A stretch of 64,000 nt of DNA from Ruegeria sp. HKCCD4315 (lineage in GTDB: Bacteria > Pseudomonadota > Alphaproteobacteria > Rhodobacterales > Rhodobacteraceae): the NCBI RefSeq assembly GCF_013112245.1, contig NZ_WVRN01000001.1, positions 2,236,501 to 2,300,500 on the forward strand, written 5' to 3'. The notes beneath the pieces were generated by a model that worked only from the letters and a program-made list of their open reading frames with translations, had not been told where the DNA came from and did no database searches. Position numbers and translations under genes: made by a program. The stretch's first letter is position 1, and the number at the start of each line of letters is the position of its first letter. Below, piece after piece: positions 26,979 to 35,905 of the stretch.

Positions 26979-27335
26979 TCATTGATTTGGCTGCCACAGC
27001 TCGATGGGATTGCCCTCAGGATCGTGGATGCGCGCGAATTTCCCAACCTCGCTGTCCCAATCCGGATGCGTTTCAACGGCGATTCCAGCCGCCTCCAGTT
27101 GCCGAGTCATGGCCGCCAGATCATCGACACGGAAGTTGATCATCCATTGCTGATCTTCCCGCCCGAAATACTCGGTGTCCTGCGCAAACGGAGCAAAGAC
27201 AGTATAGCCTTCGCGTTGTTTCCAAGGCACGGGATCGTAATGATCGACGCCCAGGTGTTCCGCGTACCACGCGCTCAAAGCTTTTGGATCGCGGGCGCGA
27301 AAAAACACGCCTCCTATGCCATTCACCTTCTGCAT
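26979..27335 (-). CDS. VOC (glyoxalase/bleomycin resistance) family protein
   Basis: A 118-residue single-module VOC protein, made of two beta-alpha-beta-beta-beta halves. The first half begins INGIGGVFFRARDP-like (GIGGVFFRARDPKALSAWY) and the second has WMINFRVDDLAAMTRQLE, ending HDPEGNPIELWQP, where the final glutamate is the usual metal ligand. Enzymes of this fold include glyoxalase, dioxygenases and antibiotic-binding proteins; the specific activity is unknown. The ATG at 27333-27335 was chosen because AGGAGG lies seven bases upstream. It lies beyond a hairpin repeat and the pntB terminator, so it is a separate unit. Confidence 0.82.
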   Translation of the reverse strand: MQKVNGIGGVFFRARDPKALSAWYAEHLGVDHYDPVPWKQREGYTVFAPFAQDTEYFGREDQQWMINFRVDDLAAMTRQLEAAGIAVETHPDWDSEVGKFARIHDPEGNPIELWQPNQ

Positions 27336-27373
27336 CACAAACCTCCTGACCAATCCATTTTACCACAATCCGC

Positions 27374-27423
27374 TGCTTCATCTGGCTAAAAATACCTTGG
27401 AGGTCAGGAGGCAAAGCCTCCTG
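27374..27423 (-). repeat. Dispersed intergenic hairpin repeat, copy 2
   Basis: On the minus strand a CAGGAGGC-TTT-GCCTCCTG hairpin is followed by TATTTTTAGCCAGATGAAG, matching copies at 54886 and, less exactly, 13691 and 56865. It lies between pntB and the VOC gene, downstream of a separate terminator. Confidence 0.8.
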
Positions 27424-27429
27424 CAATAC

Positions 27430-27462
27430 AAAAAAAGAAAAGGGCGCCCGAAGGCGCCCTTT
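27430..27462 (-). terminator. Terminator of pntAB
   Basis: AAAGGGCGCC and GGCGCCCTTT form a ten-base stem with a four-base loop. On the minus strand it is followed by TTTCTTTTTTT. It is 23 bases after the pntB stop. Confidence 0.92.
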
Positions 27463-27484
27463 GCAATTGGATTAAGTCTTTTGA

Positions 27485-28939
27485 TCAGTCGATCATGGGC
27501 AGCAGTTTATCGAGCGACTGTTTCGCGTCGCCATAGAACATGCGTGTGTTCTCTTTGAAGAACAGCGGGTTTTCGATACCTGAATAGCCGGTGCCCTGAC
27601 CACGTTTCGACACAAACACCTGCTTCGCCTTCCAGCACTCAAGAACCGGCATCCCGGCGATGGGGCTGTTGGGATCTTCTTGTGCGGCCGGGTTCACGAT
27701 GTCATTTGAACCGATCACGATGGCCACGTCTGTGTCGGGGAAATCGTCGTTGATCTCGTCCATTTCCAGCACGATGTCATAAGGCACCTTTGCCTCGGCC
27801 AACAGCACGTTCATGTGGCCAGGCAGACGACCTGCAACCGGGTGGATTGCAAAGCGCACCTCTTTGCCCTTGGCACGCAGCTTGCGAACAAGCTCGCTGA
27901 CTGACTGCTGCGCCTGCGCCACGGCCATACCGTATCCTGGGATGATAATGACACTGTCCGCGTCATTCAGAGCAGCCGCAACGCCGTCCGCTTCAATGGC
28001 GATCTGTTCACCTTCAACGGCCATCTGTTCCCCCTGCGGGCCACCAAAGCCCCCAAGGATCACGCTGACAAAGTGACGGTTCATCGCCTTACACATGATG
28101 TAAGACAGGATCGCACCCGACGAGCCCACCAGCGCACCAACCACGATCAGCAGGTCGTTGCCCAGCGAGAAGCCTATCGCTGCCGCCGCCCAGCCCGAAT
28201 AGCTGTTCAGCATCGACACAACCACCGGCATGTCGGCGCCACCGATGCCCATGATCAGGTGATAGCCGATGAACAACGCAGCCAGCGTCATCAGGAACAG
28301 CGGGAAGAACCCGCCGGTGCTGGTGTACCAGAACAGGCAGATTAGCGAGAGGCCCGCAGCAGCCGCGTTCAGCGCATGACCGCCGGGCAGTTTGGTCGCC
28401 GCGCTCGTCACTTTGCCCGCCAGCTTGCCATAAGCCACGACCGAGCCGGTAAAGGTGATCGCACCGATGAAGATGCCCAGGAACAGTTCCACATGCAGAA
28501 TTGCCAGCTCCGCCGGGGTCTTCTTAGCGATCAGTTGCGCAAAGGACCCCAGACCGTCCAGTTCAACCTCTTTCGCGGCGTCGGCAATCGCAAAGACCTC
28601 GGCCACGTTCTGAACTTCAAAATGCGCGTTGAAGCCCACGAAGACCGCTGCTAAACCAACCAGCGAGTGCATCGCAGCCACAAGCTGCGGCATCTCGGTC
28701 ATCTGGACGCGCTGCGCCACATATTGACCGATCAGACCGCCGCCGATGATCAGCAGCAGCGACAGCAGCCACAGGCCCGAGCCCGGACCCACAAGCGTAG
28801 CAAAGACCGCCAGCGCCATACCAACAATGCCGTACCAGACCGCACGCTTGGCGCTTTCCTGGTTCGACAACCCGCCCAAAGCGAGGATGAAAAGAACAGC
28901 CGCAACAACATAAGCGGCAGTGGTGAAGCCAAATTCCAT
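27485..28939 (-). CDS. pntB: NAD(P) transhydrogenase beta subunit
   Basis: A 484-residue subunit of the proton-translocating transhydrogenase, which drives NADPH formation from NADH using the proton gradient. The N-terminal half has about nine membrane helices ([20 protein letters not shown] first). The C-terminal domain III binds NADP(H): [17 protein letters not shown] with GxGxxA-type fold, [19 protein letters not shown], and [11 protein letters not shown] near the end. The ATG at 28937-28939 has AAGGAGG at eight bases; the frame upstream lacks conserved sequence. It follows pntA by 13 bases and ends before a strong terminator. Confidence 0.95.
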   Translation of the reverse strand: MEFGFTTAAYVVAAVLFILALGGLSNQESAKRAVWYGIVGMALAVFATLVGPGSGLWLLSLLLIIGGGLIGQYVAQRVQMTEMPQLVAAMHSLVGLAAVFVGFNAHFEVQNVAEVFAIADAAKEVELDGLGSFAQLIAKKTPAELAILHVELFLGIFIGAITFTGSVVAYGKLAGKVTSAATKLPGGHALNAAAAGLSLICLFWYTSTGGFFPLFLMTLAALFIGYHLIMGIGGADMPVVVSMLNSYSGWAAAAIGFSLGNDLLIVVGALVGSSGAILSYIMCKAMNRHFVSVILGGFGGPQGEQMAVEGEQIAIEADGVAAALNDADSVIIIPGYGMAVAQAQQSVSELVRKLRAKGKEVRFAIHPVAGRLPGHMNVLLAEAKVPYDIVLEMDEINDDFPDTDVAIVIGSNDIVNPAAQEDPNSPIAGMPVLECWKAKQVFVSKRGQGTGYSGIENPLFFKENTRMFYGDAKQSLDKLLPMID

Positions 28940-28952
28940 GTGCCCGGCCTCC

Positions 28953-30524
28953 TTAAGATTTCTGGAACATGGCAAGCATGCGCCGTGTTACGAGGAAGCC
29001 GCCGAAGATGTTGATCCCGGCCATGAAGACAGACAGCGCCGCCAGCAGAATGACCAGGAAAGACCCCGATCCGATCTGCATCAAGGCCCCAACGATAATG
29101 ATCGACGAGATCGCGTTGGTGATCGCCATCAGCGGTGTGTGCAGTGAATGCGCCACGCCCCAGATCACCTGGAAGCCCACAAACACGGCCAGCACAAACA
29201 CGATGAAGTGCTGCATGAAGCTGGCCGGAGCAACCAGCCCCACCAGCAGCATGAGCGCGCCACCGACACCCAGCAGGGTGAATTGCTGCTTTGTTTGCGC
29301 CTTGAAGGCCGCAATCTCCTGCGCCTTTTTCTCTTCCGGGGTCAGTTCTTTGACTTCCGGCTTCTTCTGCGCCGCAATCGCCTGCACCTTGGGCGGCGGC
29401 GGCGGGAACGTGATCTCACCCTCATGGGTCACGGTTGCGCCGCGGATCACGTCATCTTCCATGTCATGGTTGATCTGACCGTCTTTTTCAGGCGTCAGGT
29501 CAGTCATCATGTGACGGATGTTGGTCGCATACAAAGAAGACGATTGCGCCGCCATCCGGCTGGGGAAGTCGGTATAGCCGATGATGGTCACGCCATTGTC
29601 GGTCACAACCTTCTCATCCGGCACGGTGCCTTCAACGTTGCCGCCCCGCTCGGCCGCGAGGTCAACGATGACCGAGCCCGGCTTCATCGCCTTGACCATA
29701 TCCTCCAGCCACAGCTTGGGTGCCGGGCGGTTGGGGATCAGGGCGGTGGTGATGACGATGTCCATCTCGGGCGCCAGCTCTCGGAACTTGGCCAGCTGCG
29801 CGTTGCGGAACTCTTCGGACTGAACGCTGGCATAGCCGCCAGTGGCCGCGCCATCCTGCTGTTCTTCTTCAAAGTCCAGATAGACGAACTCGGCCCCCAT
29901 GGATTCGACCTGTTCGGCCACTTCCGGGCGCACATCAAACGCATAGGTGATCGCGCCCAGAGACGTCGAGGTCCCGATGGCGGCAAGTCCAGCCACACCC
30001 GCGCCCACGATCAGCACCTTGGCAGGCGGTACTTTACCGGCGGCAGTCACCTGACCGGTGAAGAAGCGACCAAAGTTATTACCAGCTTCGATAACCGCGC
30101 GATAACCTGCGATATTGGCCATCGACGACAGCGCATCCATCTTCTGCGCACGGCTGATACGCGGCACCATCTCCATCGCGATCACATTCGCGCCCTTGGA
30201 TTTGGCCAGCTCCATCCCGTCTTCATTGCCCGCCGGGTTAAAGAAGGAAATCAGCGTCTTGCCCTTGGTCAGACGCTTCATCTCGGTCTCAGTCGGGATA
30301 CGCACCTTGGCGACGATGTCCGAACTCTTCCACAGGGACGCAGCCGTCTTCACGATTTCGACGCCCACGGCTTTATACGCCTCATCCGAGAAACCGGCGG
30401 CTGCACCTGCCCCTTTCTCAATCTGGCACTCATAGCCCAGTTTCTGCAACTGCACAGCAGAGTCCGGCGTCATCGCGACCCGGTTCTCGCCATCCAATAT
30501 TTCTTTCGGTGTGCCTATCTTCAC
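28953..30524 (-). CDS. pntA: NAD(P) transhydrogenase alpha subunit
   Basis: A 523-residue subunit holding the NAD(H)-binding domain I and four C-terminal membrane helices, a single-chain PntA rather than the split PntAA/PntAB. The N-terminus [20 protein letters not shown] is typical; the NAD loop is [21 protein letters not shown] with [10 protein letters not shown] after it (about residues 170-200). A Pro/Lys-rich linker [18 protein letters not shown] joins the two parts (about 390). Translation begins at GTG (30522-30524), with AGGGGG upstream. It probably forms a two-gene operon with pntB; an inverted repeat lies 67 bases before the start. Confidence 0.95.
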   Translation of the reverse strand: MKIGTPKEILDGENRVAMTPDSAVQLQKLGYECQIEKGAGAAAGFSDEAYKAVGVEIVKTAASLWKSSDIVAKVRIPTETEMKRLTKGKTLISFFNPAGNEDGMELAKSKGANVIAMEMVPRISRAQKMDALSSMANIAGYRAVIEAGNNFGRFFTGQVTAAGKVPPAKVLIVGAGVAGLAAIGTSTSLGAITYAFDVRPEVAEQVESMGAEFVYLDFEEEQQDGAATGGYASVQSEEFRNAQLAKFRELAPEMDIVITTALIPNRPAPKLWLEDMVKAMKPGSVIVDLAAERGGNVEGTVPDEKVVTDNGVTIIGYTDFPSRMAAQSSSLYATNIRHMMTDLTPEKDGQINHDMEDDVIRGATVTHEGEITFPPPPPKVQAIAAQKKPEVKELTPEEKKAQEIAAFKAQTKQQFTLLGVGGALMLLVGLVAPASFMQHFIVFVLAVFVGFQVIWGVAHSLHTPLMAITNAISSIIIVGALMQIGSGSFLVILLAALSVFMAGINIFGGFLVTRRMLAMFQKS

Positions 30525-30590
30525 TGGCAGTCCCCCTAGAGTCTAAGGCCGAGCAGGTCCTCGGGTATGGTTTGTTAAGAAAAGATGTAT

Positions 30591-30613
30591 CTTGCGTAAT
30601 TTTATTTCGCAAG
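30591..30613. promoter_or_regulatory. Inverted repeat upstream of pntA
   Basis: CTTGCG and CGCAAG arms flank an A+T-rich centre of 11 bases. On the minus strand it is 67 to 89 bases ahead of the pntA start, in a 127-base gap, and could be an operator or an mRNA leader stem. The cognate regulator is unknown. Confidence 0.4.
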
Positions 30614-30651
30614 CGCAGCATCGGTTACGTAGTGTCATGAGCCGGCCCCTC

Positions 30652-31101
30652 TTACACCCACCGACGCGTTTTGCGCTCATAGCGTGCAAAATCCGCGCGG
30701 AAGGTGCGACGCAGGCGATCCTCTTCAGGCAAAATGAACCGACGTTCGAGCACCCAGACAAAGACGGGCACCAGCACCAGCGAAAGGACAGCATCAAACC
30801 GCAGGATCAGACCCGCCAGGATCAGCACATCACCCAGATAGATTGGGTTGCGGCTGCGTTTGTAAATTCCGGATTGCACCATCGCACTTGGTGTTTCATG
30901 CGGAATGACAGTGGTCTGATGTCGGCGGAATTCGACAACTGCCACAACCGCTAACAGGACGCCACCTCCGATCAAAACACCACTGATCAGGTCGGTCAGC
31001 CCGCCTTCAAGCGACAGGCCCAATCCCACGTACCGGCCCTGCAACCATGCCAACAGGACAAAGCCCGCAAGCCACACAGGGGGAACATCGATCCAGCGCA
31101 T
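30652..31101 (-). CDS. Isoprenylcysteine carboxyl methyltransferase-like membrane protein
   Basis: A 149-residue integral membrane protein with four predicted helices. The C-terminal half carries the ICMT/PEMT signature: SGIYKRSRNPIYLGDVLIL (SAM-contact region, about 80-98) and a conserved glutamate in LERRFILPEEDRLRRTF (about 120-136). Bacterial members are annotated as isoprenylcysteine carboxyl methyltransferase family; their targets are mostly unknown, some act on lipids or small metabolites. The start is ATG at 31099-31101 with a weak ribosome binding site. It is divergent from kynU, with 175 bases between starts. Confidence 0.85.
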   Translation of the reverse strand: MRWIDVPPVWLAGFVLLAWLQGRYVGLGLSLEGGLTDLISGVLIGGGVLLAVVAVVEFRRHQTTVIPHETPSAMVQSGIYKRSRNPIYLGDVLILAGLILRFDAVLSLVLVPVFVWVLERRFILPEEDRLRRTFRADFARYERKTRRWV

Positions 31102-31276
31102 AGTTGGTCCTTTGTGGATGACGTAACGTAAAGATACGTGTCGTTTCTGGGCGCTGTCCTATCGTTTTCAGAACAGAATAGCAAAACCCCACGATGTCGC
31201 ATCAGTGGACAGGTTAGTTTGGATAGGGTACGCCCGAGGACAAACAGCGACAGACAAACACAAAAAACGAGCTTTC

Positions 31277-32470
31277 ATGACCGATTTCGCCGCAACCAAA
31301 GCCATGTTCTCTCTACCCGAAGGTATCCTTTATCTTGATGGCAACTCTCTTGGGCCTCTGCCTAAATCAGCGACCTCGCGCGTACAGGAGATGCTGACAG
31401 ATGAATGGGGTCAGATGTTGATTACCGGTTGGAACAAGGCCGGTTGGATGGGACTACCCACCGGGCTGGGCGACCGCATCGGACGTCTGATCGGTGCCGA
31501 ACAGGGCAGTGTTGTCACAGGCGACACCTTGTCGATCAAAGTGTATCAGGCCGTCGCCGCCGCGCTGGAGCTCAACCCCTCGCGCAAAGTAGTTCTGTCA
31601 GACAATGGCAATTTCCCGTCGGACCTGTACATGGCCGACGGTCTGCTGCGTTCGCTGGGTGAAGAGTATGAACTGCGCGTCGTAGATCCCGAGGACGTGG
31701 CCGCTGCTATCACGGAAGAGATAGCGGTCTTGATGTTGACCGAAGTGGATTACCGATCGGGCAGAATGCATGACATGAAAGCCCTGACTGAATTGGCTCA
31801 TGCCAATGGCGTCGTCACCGTATGGGATCTGGCTCATTCGGCCGGGGCAATTCCGGTCGATCTTGCAGGCTGCAATGCCGACTTTGCTGTGGGTTGCACA
31901 TATAAATACCTCAACGGCGGTCCCGGTGCCCCGGCCTTTATCTATGTCGCGCCACGACTGGCGGAAACAGTGCGACCTGCCCTGTCCGGTTGGCTGGGAC
32001 ACGAAGCCCCGTTTGCCTTTGATCTGGACTATCGCCCCGGCAACGGGATCGAACGCATGCGCGTGGGCACGCCCCCCGTGATCCAAATGACGGCGTTGTC
32101 TGCGGCCATGGATATATGGGATATGGCAGAAATGACTGATGTCCGGGCAAAGTCCATTGAATTGACCGAGTTGTTTATCAGCCGTGTTGAGGCAACCTGC
32201 CCCGAGTTGAAACTGGCCAGCCCACGCACACCAGAGTTACGTGGCAGCCAGGTTTCATTCCGTTTCGAGGAAGGCTATGCCGCAATGCAGGCCCTGATCG
32301 CGCATGGCGTGATCGGCGACTTCCGTGCGCCAGATATCATGCGGTTTGGCTTCACGCCGCTCTATATCGACGAAGGCGATGTGATCAAGGCAACCGAGAT
32401 TCTGGCCGATGTCATGCAGAACAAGCTGTGGGACGCGCCCGAATACAAGGTCCGCCAGCGCGTTACCTGA
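31277..32470 (+). CDS. kynU: Kynureninase
   Basis: A 397-residue PLP enzyme that cleaves L-kynurenine to anthranilate and alanine in tryptophan catabolism. The N-terminus YLDGNSLGPLPKS is the family hallmark, TGDTLSIKVYQAV follows, and the PLP lysine is in CTYKYLNGGPGAPAF near residue 225 after VWDLAHSAGA. Length and motif order agree with bacterial KynU. The ATG at 31277 was chosen because the conserved block starts shortly after it; the upstream in-frame extension is not conserved in character. No tryptophan dioxygenase or formamidase gene is present in the window, so the pathway would have to be completed elsewhere. Its last eight bases overlap the convergent tetR-type gene. Confidence 0.93.
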   Translation: MTDFAATKAMFSLPEGILYLDGNSLGPLPKSATSRVQEMLTDEWGQMLITGWNKAGWMGLPTGLGDRIGRLIGAEQGSVVTGDTLSIKVYQAVAAALELNPSRKVVLSDNGNFPSDLYMADGLLRSLGEEYELRVVDPEDVAAAITEEIAVLMLTEVDYRSGRMHDMKALTELAHANGVVTVWDLAHSAGAIPVDLAGCNADFAVGCTYKYLNGGPGAPAFIYVAPRLAETVRPALSGWLGHEAPFAFDLDYRPGNGIERMRVGTPPVIQMTALSAAMDIWDMAEMTDVRAKSIELTELFISRVEATCPELKLASPRTPELRGSQVSFRFEEGYAAMQALIAHGVIGDFRAPDIMRFGFTPLYIDEGDVIKATEILADVMQNKLWDAPEYKVRQRVT

Positions 32471-33041
32471 CCTCAAGCCCCGCACCAAAAAGGGCGGCAA
32501 CCTGCGCCACCTGCTGTTCGTAGACCTCTGCCCCTGCACCGATCAGCTTTAGCCCCTTGAGCGTGGCCGCGATCGTTCGTCCGGTCTCGGCCGCGTCAGC
32601 CAGCAGGCGCACGCGGCCCGCCTGTTCCTGCTGCGTCAGCCAGTCTGCGTATAGTCCCGCCAGCTTTGCCTCACCCGCGGCGATAATTTCAGAAGACAGA
32701 GATTTGGTGTTGTCCAGTATTTCAAGCCCATGTGGCGAGGCCAGAATTTTCGCCATCCCGTCCGTCTGAGCCTGTATCGCGCGGATCAACACCTCGGGCA
32801 CCGATCCTTGTGTCGCCAGTGCCTTCGCCACACCGACGGTTTTTTCGGCATAGTATAACTCTGTCAGCTTGCTGACGATTGCCTCTTTGTTTTTGTAGTG
32901 CAGATAGACTGCAGGCCGGGACATCCCCGCACCGCGCGCAATATCGTCCATCGAGGTCTTGCGATACCCGTACGTAGAAAAGGCTTGAAACGCCGAGTTC
33001 AGGATCGCCTTTTGCCGTGAATCGTCAGTCGTGTCTTTCAT
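32463..33041 (-). CDS. TetR/AcrR family transcriptional regulator
   Basis: A 192-residue regulator. The N-terminal helix-turn-helix, AFQAFSTYGYRKTSMDDIA followed by GMSRPAVYLHYKNKEAIV, lies at about residues 17-60 and matches the TetR DNA-binding domain. The C-terminal ligand domain is helical and unrelated in detail to the well-studied members. It is divergent from the iorA-like gene, and the intergenic region holds a perfect palindrome over the promoter, so it most likely represses the molybdenum hydroxylase operon and itself. It is convergent with kynU, overlapping by eight bases. The ligand is unknown. Confidence 0.88.
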   Translation of the reverse strand: MKDTTDDSRQKAILNSAFQAFSTYGYRKTSMDDIARGAGMSRPAVYLHYKNKEAIVSKLTELYYAEKTVGVAKALATQGSVPEVLIRAIQAQTDGMAKILASPHGLEILDNTKSLSSEIIAAGEAKLAGLYADWLTQQEQAGRVRLLADAAETGRTIAATLKGLKLIGAGAEVYEQQVAQVAALFGAGLEVR

Positions 33042-33050
33042 GTCTGAAGA

Positions 33051-33112
33051 ACTGACACTTTTTGATTAAATTGTCAATTGACACCCTGACACTTTTCGCT
33101 AATTATGTCAGT
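33051..33112 (+). promoter_or_regulatory. Promoter and operator of the ior-like operon
   Basis: TTGACA (33078-33083) and AATTAT (33101-33106) are 17 bases apart, a good sigma-70 pair pointing at the iorA-like gene. The perfect palindrome TGTCAATTGACA (33072-33083) covers the -35 box. Two direct copies of TGACACTTTT start at 33053 and 33087, and ACTGACA/TGTCAGT form an outer inverted pair at 33051 and 33106. A TetR-type repressor gene is adjacent. Confidence 0.65.
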
Positions 33113-33140
33113 AACCAGCCACAGCAACGAGAGGTGCGCC

Positions 33141-33605
33141 ATGGCGACGGCCCTAAAGATCAATGGAAAACAACATCAGGTAGACTTGCCTGATGACGTC
33201 CCCCTGCTCTGGGTTCTGCGGGATGAGGTCGGGTTGACCGGCACCAAATTCGGCTGCGGCGTCGCCGCCTGTGGAGCATGCACCGTTCATATCGACGGCG
33301 AGGCCGTGCGATCCTGTCAGGTCGCGTTGTCGGATGTTTGGGGTGACGTGACCACAATCGAAGGCATTGGTGCACCGAATGCATTGTCCGCGCTGCAACA
33401 AGCCTGGGTCGATCATCAGGTTGCGCAATGCGGCTACTGCCAGTCTGGACAGATCATGCAGGCTGCCGCCTTGCTGGCAGAAAACCCTTCGCCCACCGAT
33501 GCTGACATTGACGACGCGATGCAAGGTAACCTCTGCCGCTGTGGCACATACCCCCGAATTCGTGCAGCGATTCACGATGCCGCTGGCAAGCTGAAGGAGG
33601 CATAA
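33141..33605 (+). CDS. iorA: Molybdenum hydroxylase [2Fe-2S] subunit (IorA-like)
   Basis: A 154-residue protein with two [2Fe-2S] clusters. The ferredoxin-like part has [15 protein letters not shown] with a further cysteine in VRSCQVA, and the helical part has [10 protein letters not shown] and NLCRCGTY. This is the small electron-transfer subunit of the xanthine-oxidase family, in the two-subunit isoquinoline 1-oxidoreductase branch. The ATG at 33141 was chosen for the GAGAGG ahead of it and the promoter position. It precedes the large subunit by three bases, with the ribosome binding site GGAGG inside its own end. It has no signal peptide; it would be exported together with the Tat-bearing large subunit. 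Confidence 0.88.
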   Translation: MATALKINGKQHQVDLPDDVPLLWVLRDEVGLTGTKFGCGVAACGACTVHIDGEAVRSCQVALSDVWGDVTTIEGIGAPNALSALQQAWVDHQVAQCGYCQSGQIMQAAALLAENPSPTDADIDDAMQGNLCRCGTYPRIRAAIHDAAGKLKEA

Positions 33606-33608
33606 GTC

Positions 33609-35849
33609 ATGGGAAAAGTTGGTAAGATCCTCCGCCGCACGTTCCTGATCGGCTCTGCCGCAATTGTTGGCGGCGTAGCCTTTGGCGCGTATTACGTCAC
33701 CCGCCCAGCCGCCAACCCGTTGAAACCTGGCGAAGGCGAAGCGGCGTTGAACCCGTTTGTGCTGATCGACCAAAATGGCGTCACCCTGTTCGCCCCCCGC
33801 GCTGAAATGGGTCAGGGCGTGAAAACCACTTGGGCCGCGCTGATTGCCGAGGAACTGGACGTCGACCTGGATCAGATCACCGTTCTGCATGGCCCGGCGG
33901 CAGCGGCCTATTACAACTCCGCCCTGGTGGGCGAAGGACTGCCCAACAAGGGTTATGACATCTCGAATTTCCAGCACAATCTGGGTGAGGCACTGGGCGT
34001 TCTGGGCAAGACGCTGAGCCTGCAGGTCACCGGTGGTTCGACCTCGATGAAAGACGGGTTCGAGCGGATGCGGCAAGCTGGTGCTTCGGCGCGCGAAACG
34101 CTGAAACGCGCAGCCGCTGACCGGTTAGGCGTTGACCCTTCAGAGCTGCAAACGGCCTCGGGCCACGTTATTGCGCCCAACGGCGACAAGATCGCCTATT
34201 CCGAGCTTGCCGAAGATGCGGCCGGATTGGAACCGGTTGAAGTGTCTTTGCGCGATCCGTCCGAATGGCGCTATCTGGGCCGGACGCAACCGCGTCTGGA
34301 CATGGTTGGCAAGGTGACCGGCACCGCCGAATTCGGCGTTGATGTCCGCCTGCCGGGCATGAAATTCGCGGCCGTGCGCATGAACCCCAAACTGGGCGGC
34401 GCGATGAATGGCTTTGATGACAGCACTGCAAAATCCATGCCGGGGGTCGAGAAAATTGTCGATCTGGGTACAGGTGTGGCCGTGATCGCCAACAACACCT
34501 GGTTGGCAAACCAGGCGGTTGAGGCCATCGACGTTGACTGGGGCGATGCGCCCTACCCGCCGGACACCGACGGTATCTTTGCCAAGATAGCCGAGGCGTT
34601 TGACGACGCGCCGAATTCGACCATGCGCGACGATGGCGATGTCAGCGTGACCCCCGAGGGCGCGACGGAAGTCACCGCCGAATACCAAGTGCCCTATCTG
34701 GCCCACGCCACGATGGAACCGATGAATGCCACCGCGCTATATACCGGAAACGCTGTGGAGTTGTGGTGCGGCAACCAGGCCCCGACCCTGATTCAGTTCC
34801 GCGTCGCGAACACCGCCAATCTGGACACCGAGGCAGTGCAAATTCACACCACCTATCTGGGTGGCGGATTTGGTCGCCGGGGCGAACTGGACTTTAGCGA
34901 GATCGCCACCAAGGTTGCCATGGCCATGCCCGGCACGCCGGTTCAAACGACCTGGAGCCGCGAAGAAGACATGCGCCATGATTTTTACCGCCCCGGGGCC
35001 ATTGCCCGGATGCGCGGCGCAGTGCAGGACGGCAAAGCCGTTCTGATCGACGGCAAGGTTTCTTCGCAATCCCCAACCCAGCAGGCGGTTGAACGCTACA
35101 CCGGCTTCCCCGGTGGCGGCCCCGACAAGGTGCTGGTCGAAGGGTTCTTCAACCAACCCTACGCCGTGCCGAACTACCGCATGAGTGGTCATATCGCGGA
35201 TCTGGCCGTCCCGGTCGGCTTTTGGCGCTCGGTCGGCAACAGCCACAATGGCTTCTTCCATGAAACCTTCATGGATGAAATGGCCCATGCAGCTGGGCGC
35301 GATCCGCTTGAGTTCCGGCTTGAGCTGATGAAATCCGAACACGCCCCCTCTGCCGGGTGTCTTGAAGCCGTGAAAGAGATGTCGGGCTGGACCGGCAAAA
35401 CGCCTGATGGCGTAGGCCGCGGCGTCGCCTTTACCTACAGCTTTGGCACACCCGTGGCACAAGTGATCGAGGTTGCCGACGAGGACGGCACCATCCGCAT
35501 CAACAAGGCGTGGATCGCCTGCGACATGGGGCTGGCGCTGGATCCTGACAACGTCAAGGCGCAGATGTTCGGCGGTATGATCTATGGCCTGTCCGCTGCT
35601 TGTTACGGCGAGATCACCTTTGCAGACGGTGAAGCCGAGCAGTTCAACTTCCCTGACTATGACGCCATGCGCATGCACACGACCCCGCAGGTCGAGGTGC
35701 GCGTTCTCGAGACCAACCGTCACATGGGTGGCGCAGGAGAGCCCGGCACGCCCCCCTCGATGCCCGCGCTCGGAAATGCCCTGTTTGATCTGACCGGAGA
35801 ACGTGCCCGCAGCCTGCCGCTGATCAACCAGTTCAACCTGCTGGTTTGA
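33609..35849 (+). CDS. iorB: Molybdenum hydroxylase large subunit, Tat-exported (IorB-like)
   Basis: A 746-residue molybdopterin-binding subunit of the xanthine-dehydrogenase family. The N-terminus KILRRTFLIGSAAIVGGVAF is a Tat signal with twin arginines (residues 9-10), so the complex should act in the periplasm. Cofactor-contacting motifs are AEMGQGVKTTWAA (about 61-73), YLGGGFGRRGELDF near 418 and GAGEPGTPPSMPALGNA near 720, the last with the catalytic glutamate. Only two subunits and no FAD subunit are encoded, so electrons should go to a cytochrome or quinone. The substrate (an N-heterocycle or aldehyde) is unknown; the isoquinoline name reflects similarity only. Ends at a bidirectional terminator. 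Confidence 0.9.
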   Translation: MGKVGKILRRTFLIGSAAIVGGVAFGAYYVTRPAANPLKPGEGEAALNPFVLIDQNGVTLFAPRAEMGQGVKTTWAALIAEELDVDLDQITVLHGPAAAAYYNSALVGEGLPNKGYDISNFQHNLGEALGVLGKTLSLQVTGGSTSMKDGFERMRQAGASARETLKRAAADRLGVDPSELQTASGHVIAPNGDKIAYSELAEDAAGLEPVEVSLRDPSEWRYLGRTQPRLDMVGKVTGTAEFGVDVRLPGMKFAAVRMNPKLGGAMNGFDDSTAKSMPGVEKIVDLGTGVAVIANNTWLANQAVEAIDVDWGDAPYPPDTDGIFAKIAEAFDDAPNSTMRDDGDVSVTPEGATEVTAEYQVPYLAHATMEPMNATALYTGNAVELWCGNQAPTLIQFRVANTANLDTEAVQIHTTYLGGGFGRRGELDFSEIATKVAMAMPGTPVQTTWSREEDMRHDFYRPGAIARMRGAVQDGKAVLIDGKVSSQSPTQQAVERYTGFPGGGPDKVLVEGFFNQPYAVPNYRMSGHIADLAVPVGFWRSVGNSHNGFFHETFMDEMAHAAGRDPLEFRLELMKSEHAPSAGCLEAVKEMSGWTGKTPDGVGRGVAFTYSFGTPVAQVIEVADEDGTIRINKAWIACDMGLALDPDNVKAQMFGGMIYGLSAACYGEITFADGEAEQFNFPDYDAMRMHTTPQVEVRVLETNRHMGGAGEPGTPPSMPALGNALFDLTGERARSLPLINQFNLLV

Positions 35850-35854
35850 TCACA

Positions 35855-35887
35855 AAACGCCGGCTCAATGGCATGAGCCGGCGTTTT
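35855..35887. terminator. Bidirectional terminator
   Basis: ACGCCGGCTCA and TGAGCCGGCGT form an 11-base stem with a five-to-six base loop, flanked by AAAA on the left and TTTTT on the right. It stands between convergent iorB and the barrel-protein gene. Confidence 0.92.
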
Positions 35888-35905
35888 TACTTTTTGCACT
35901 TAGCA

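Noticed and set aside
29148..30539. 463-codon open frame on the plus strand
   Set aside because: Antisense to pntA, which is fully supported. Histidine- and arginine-rich composition typical of a shadow.
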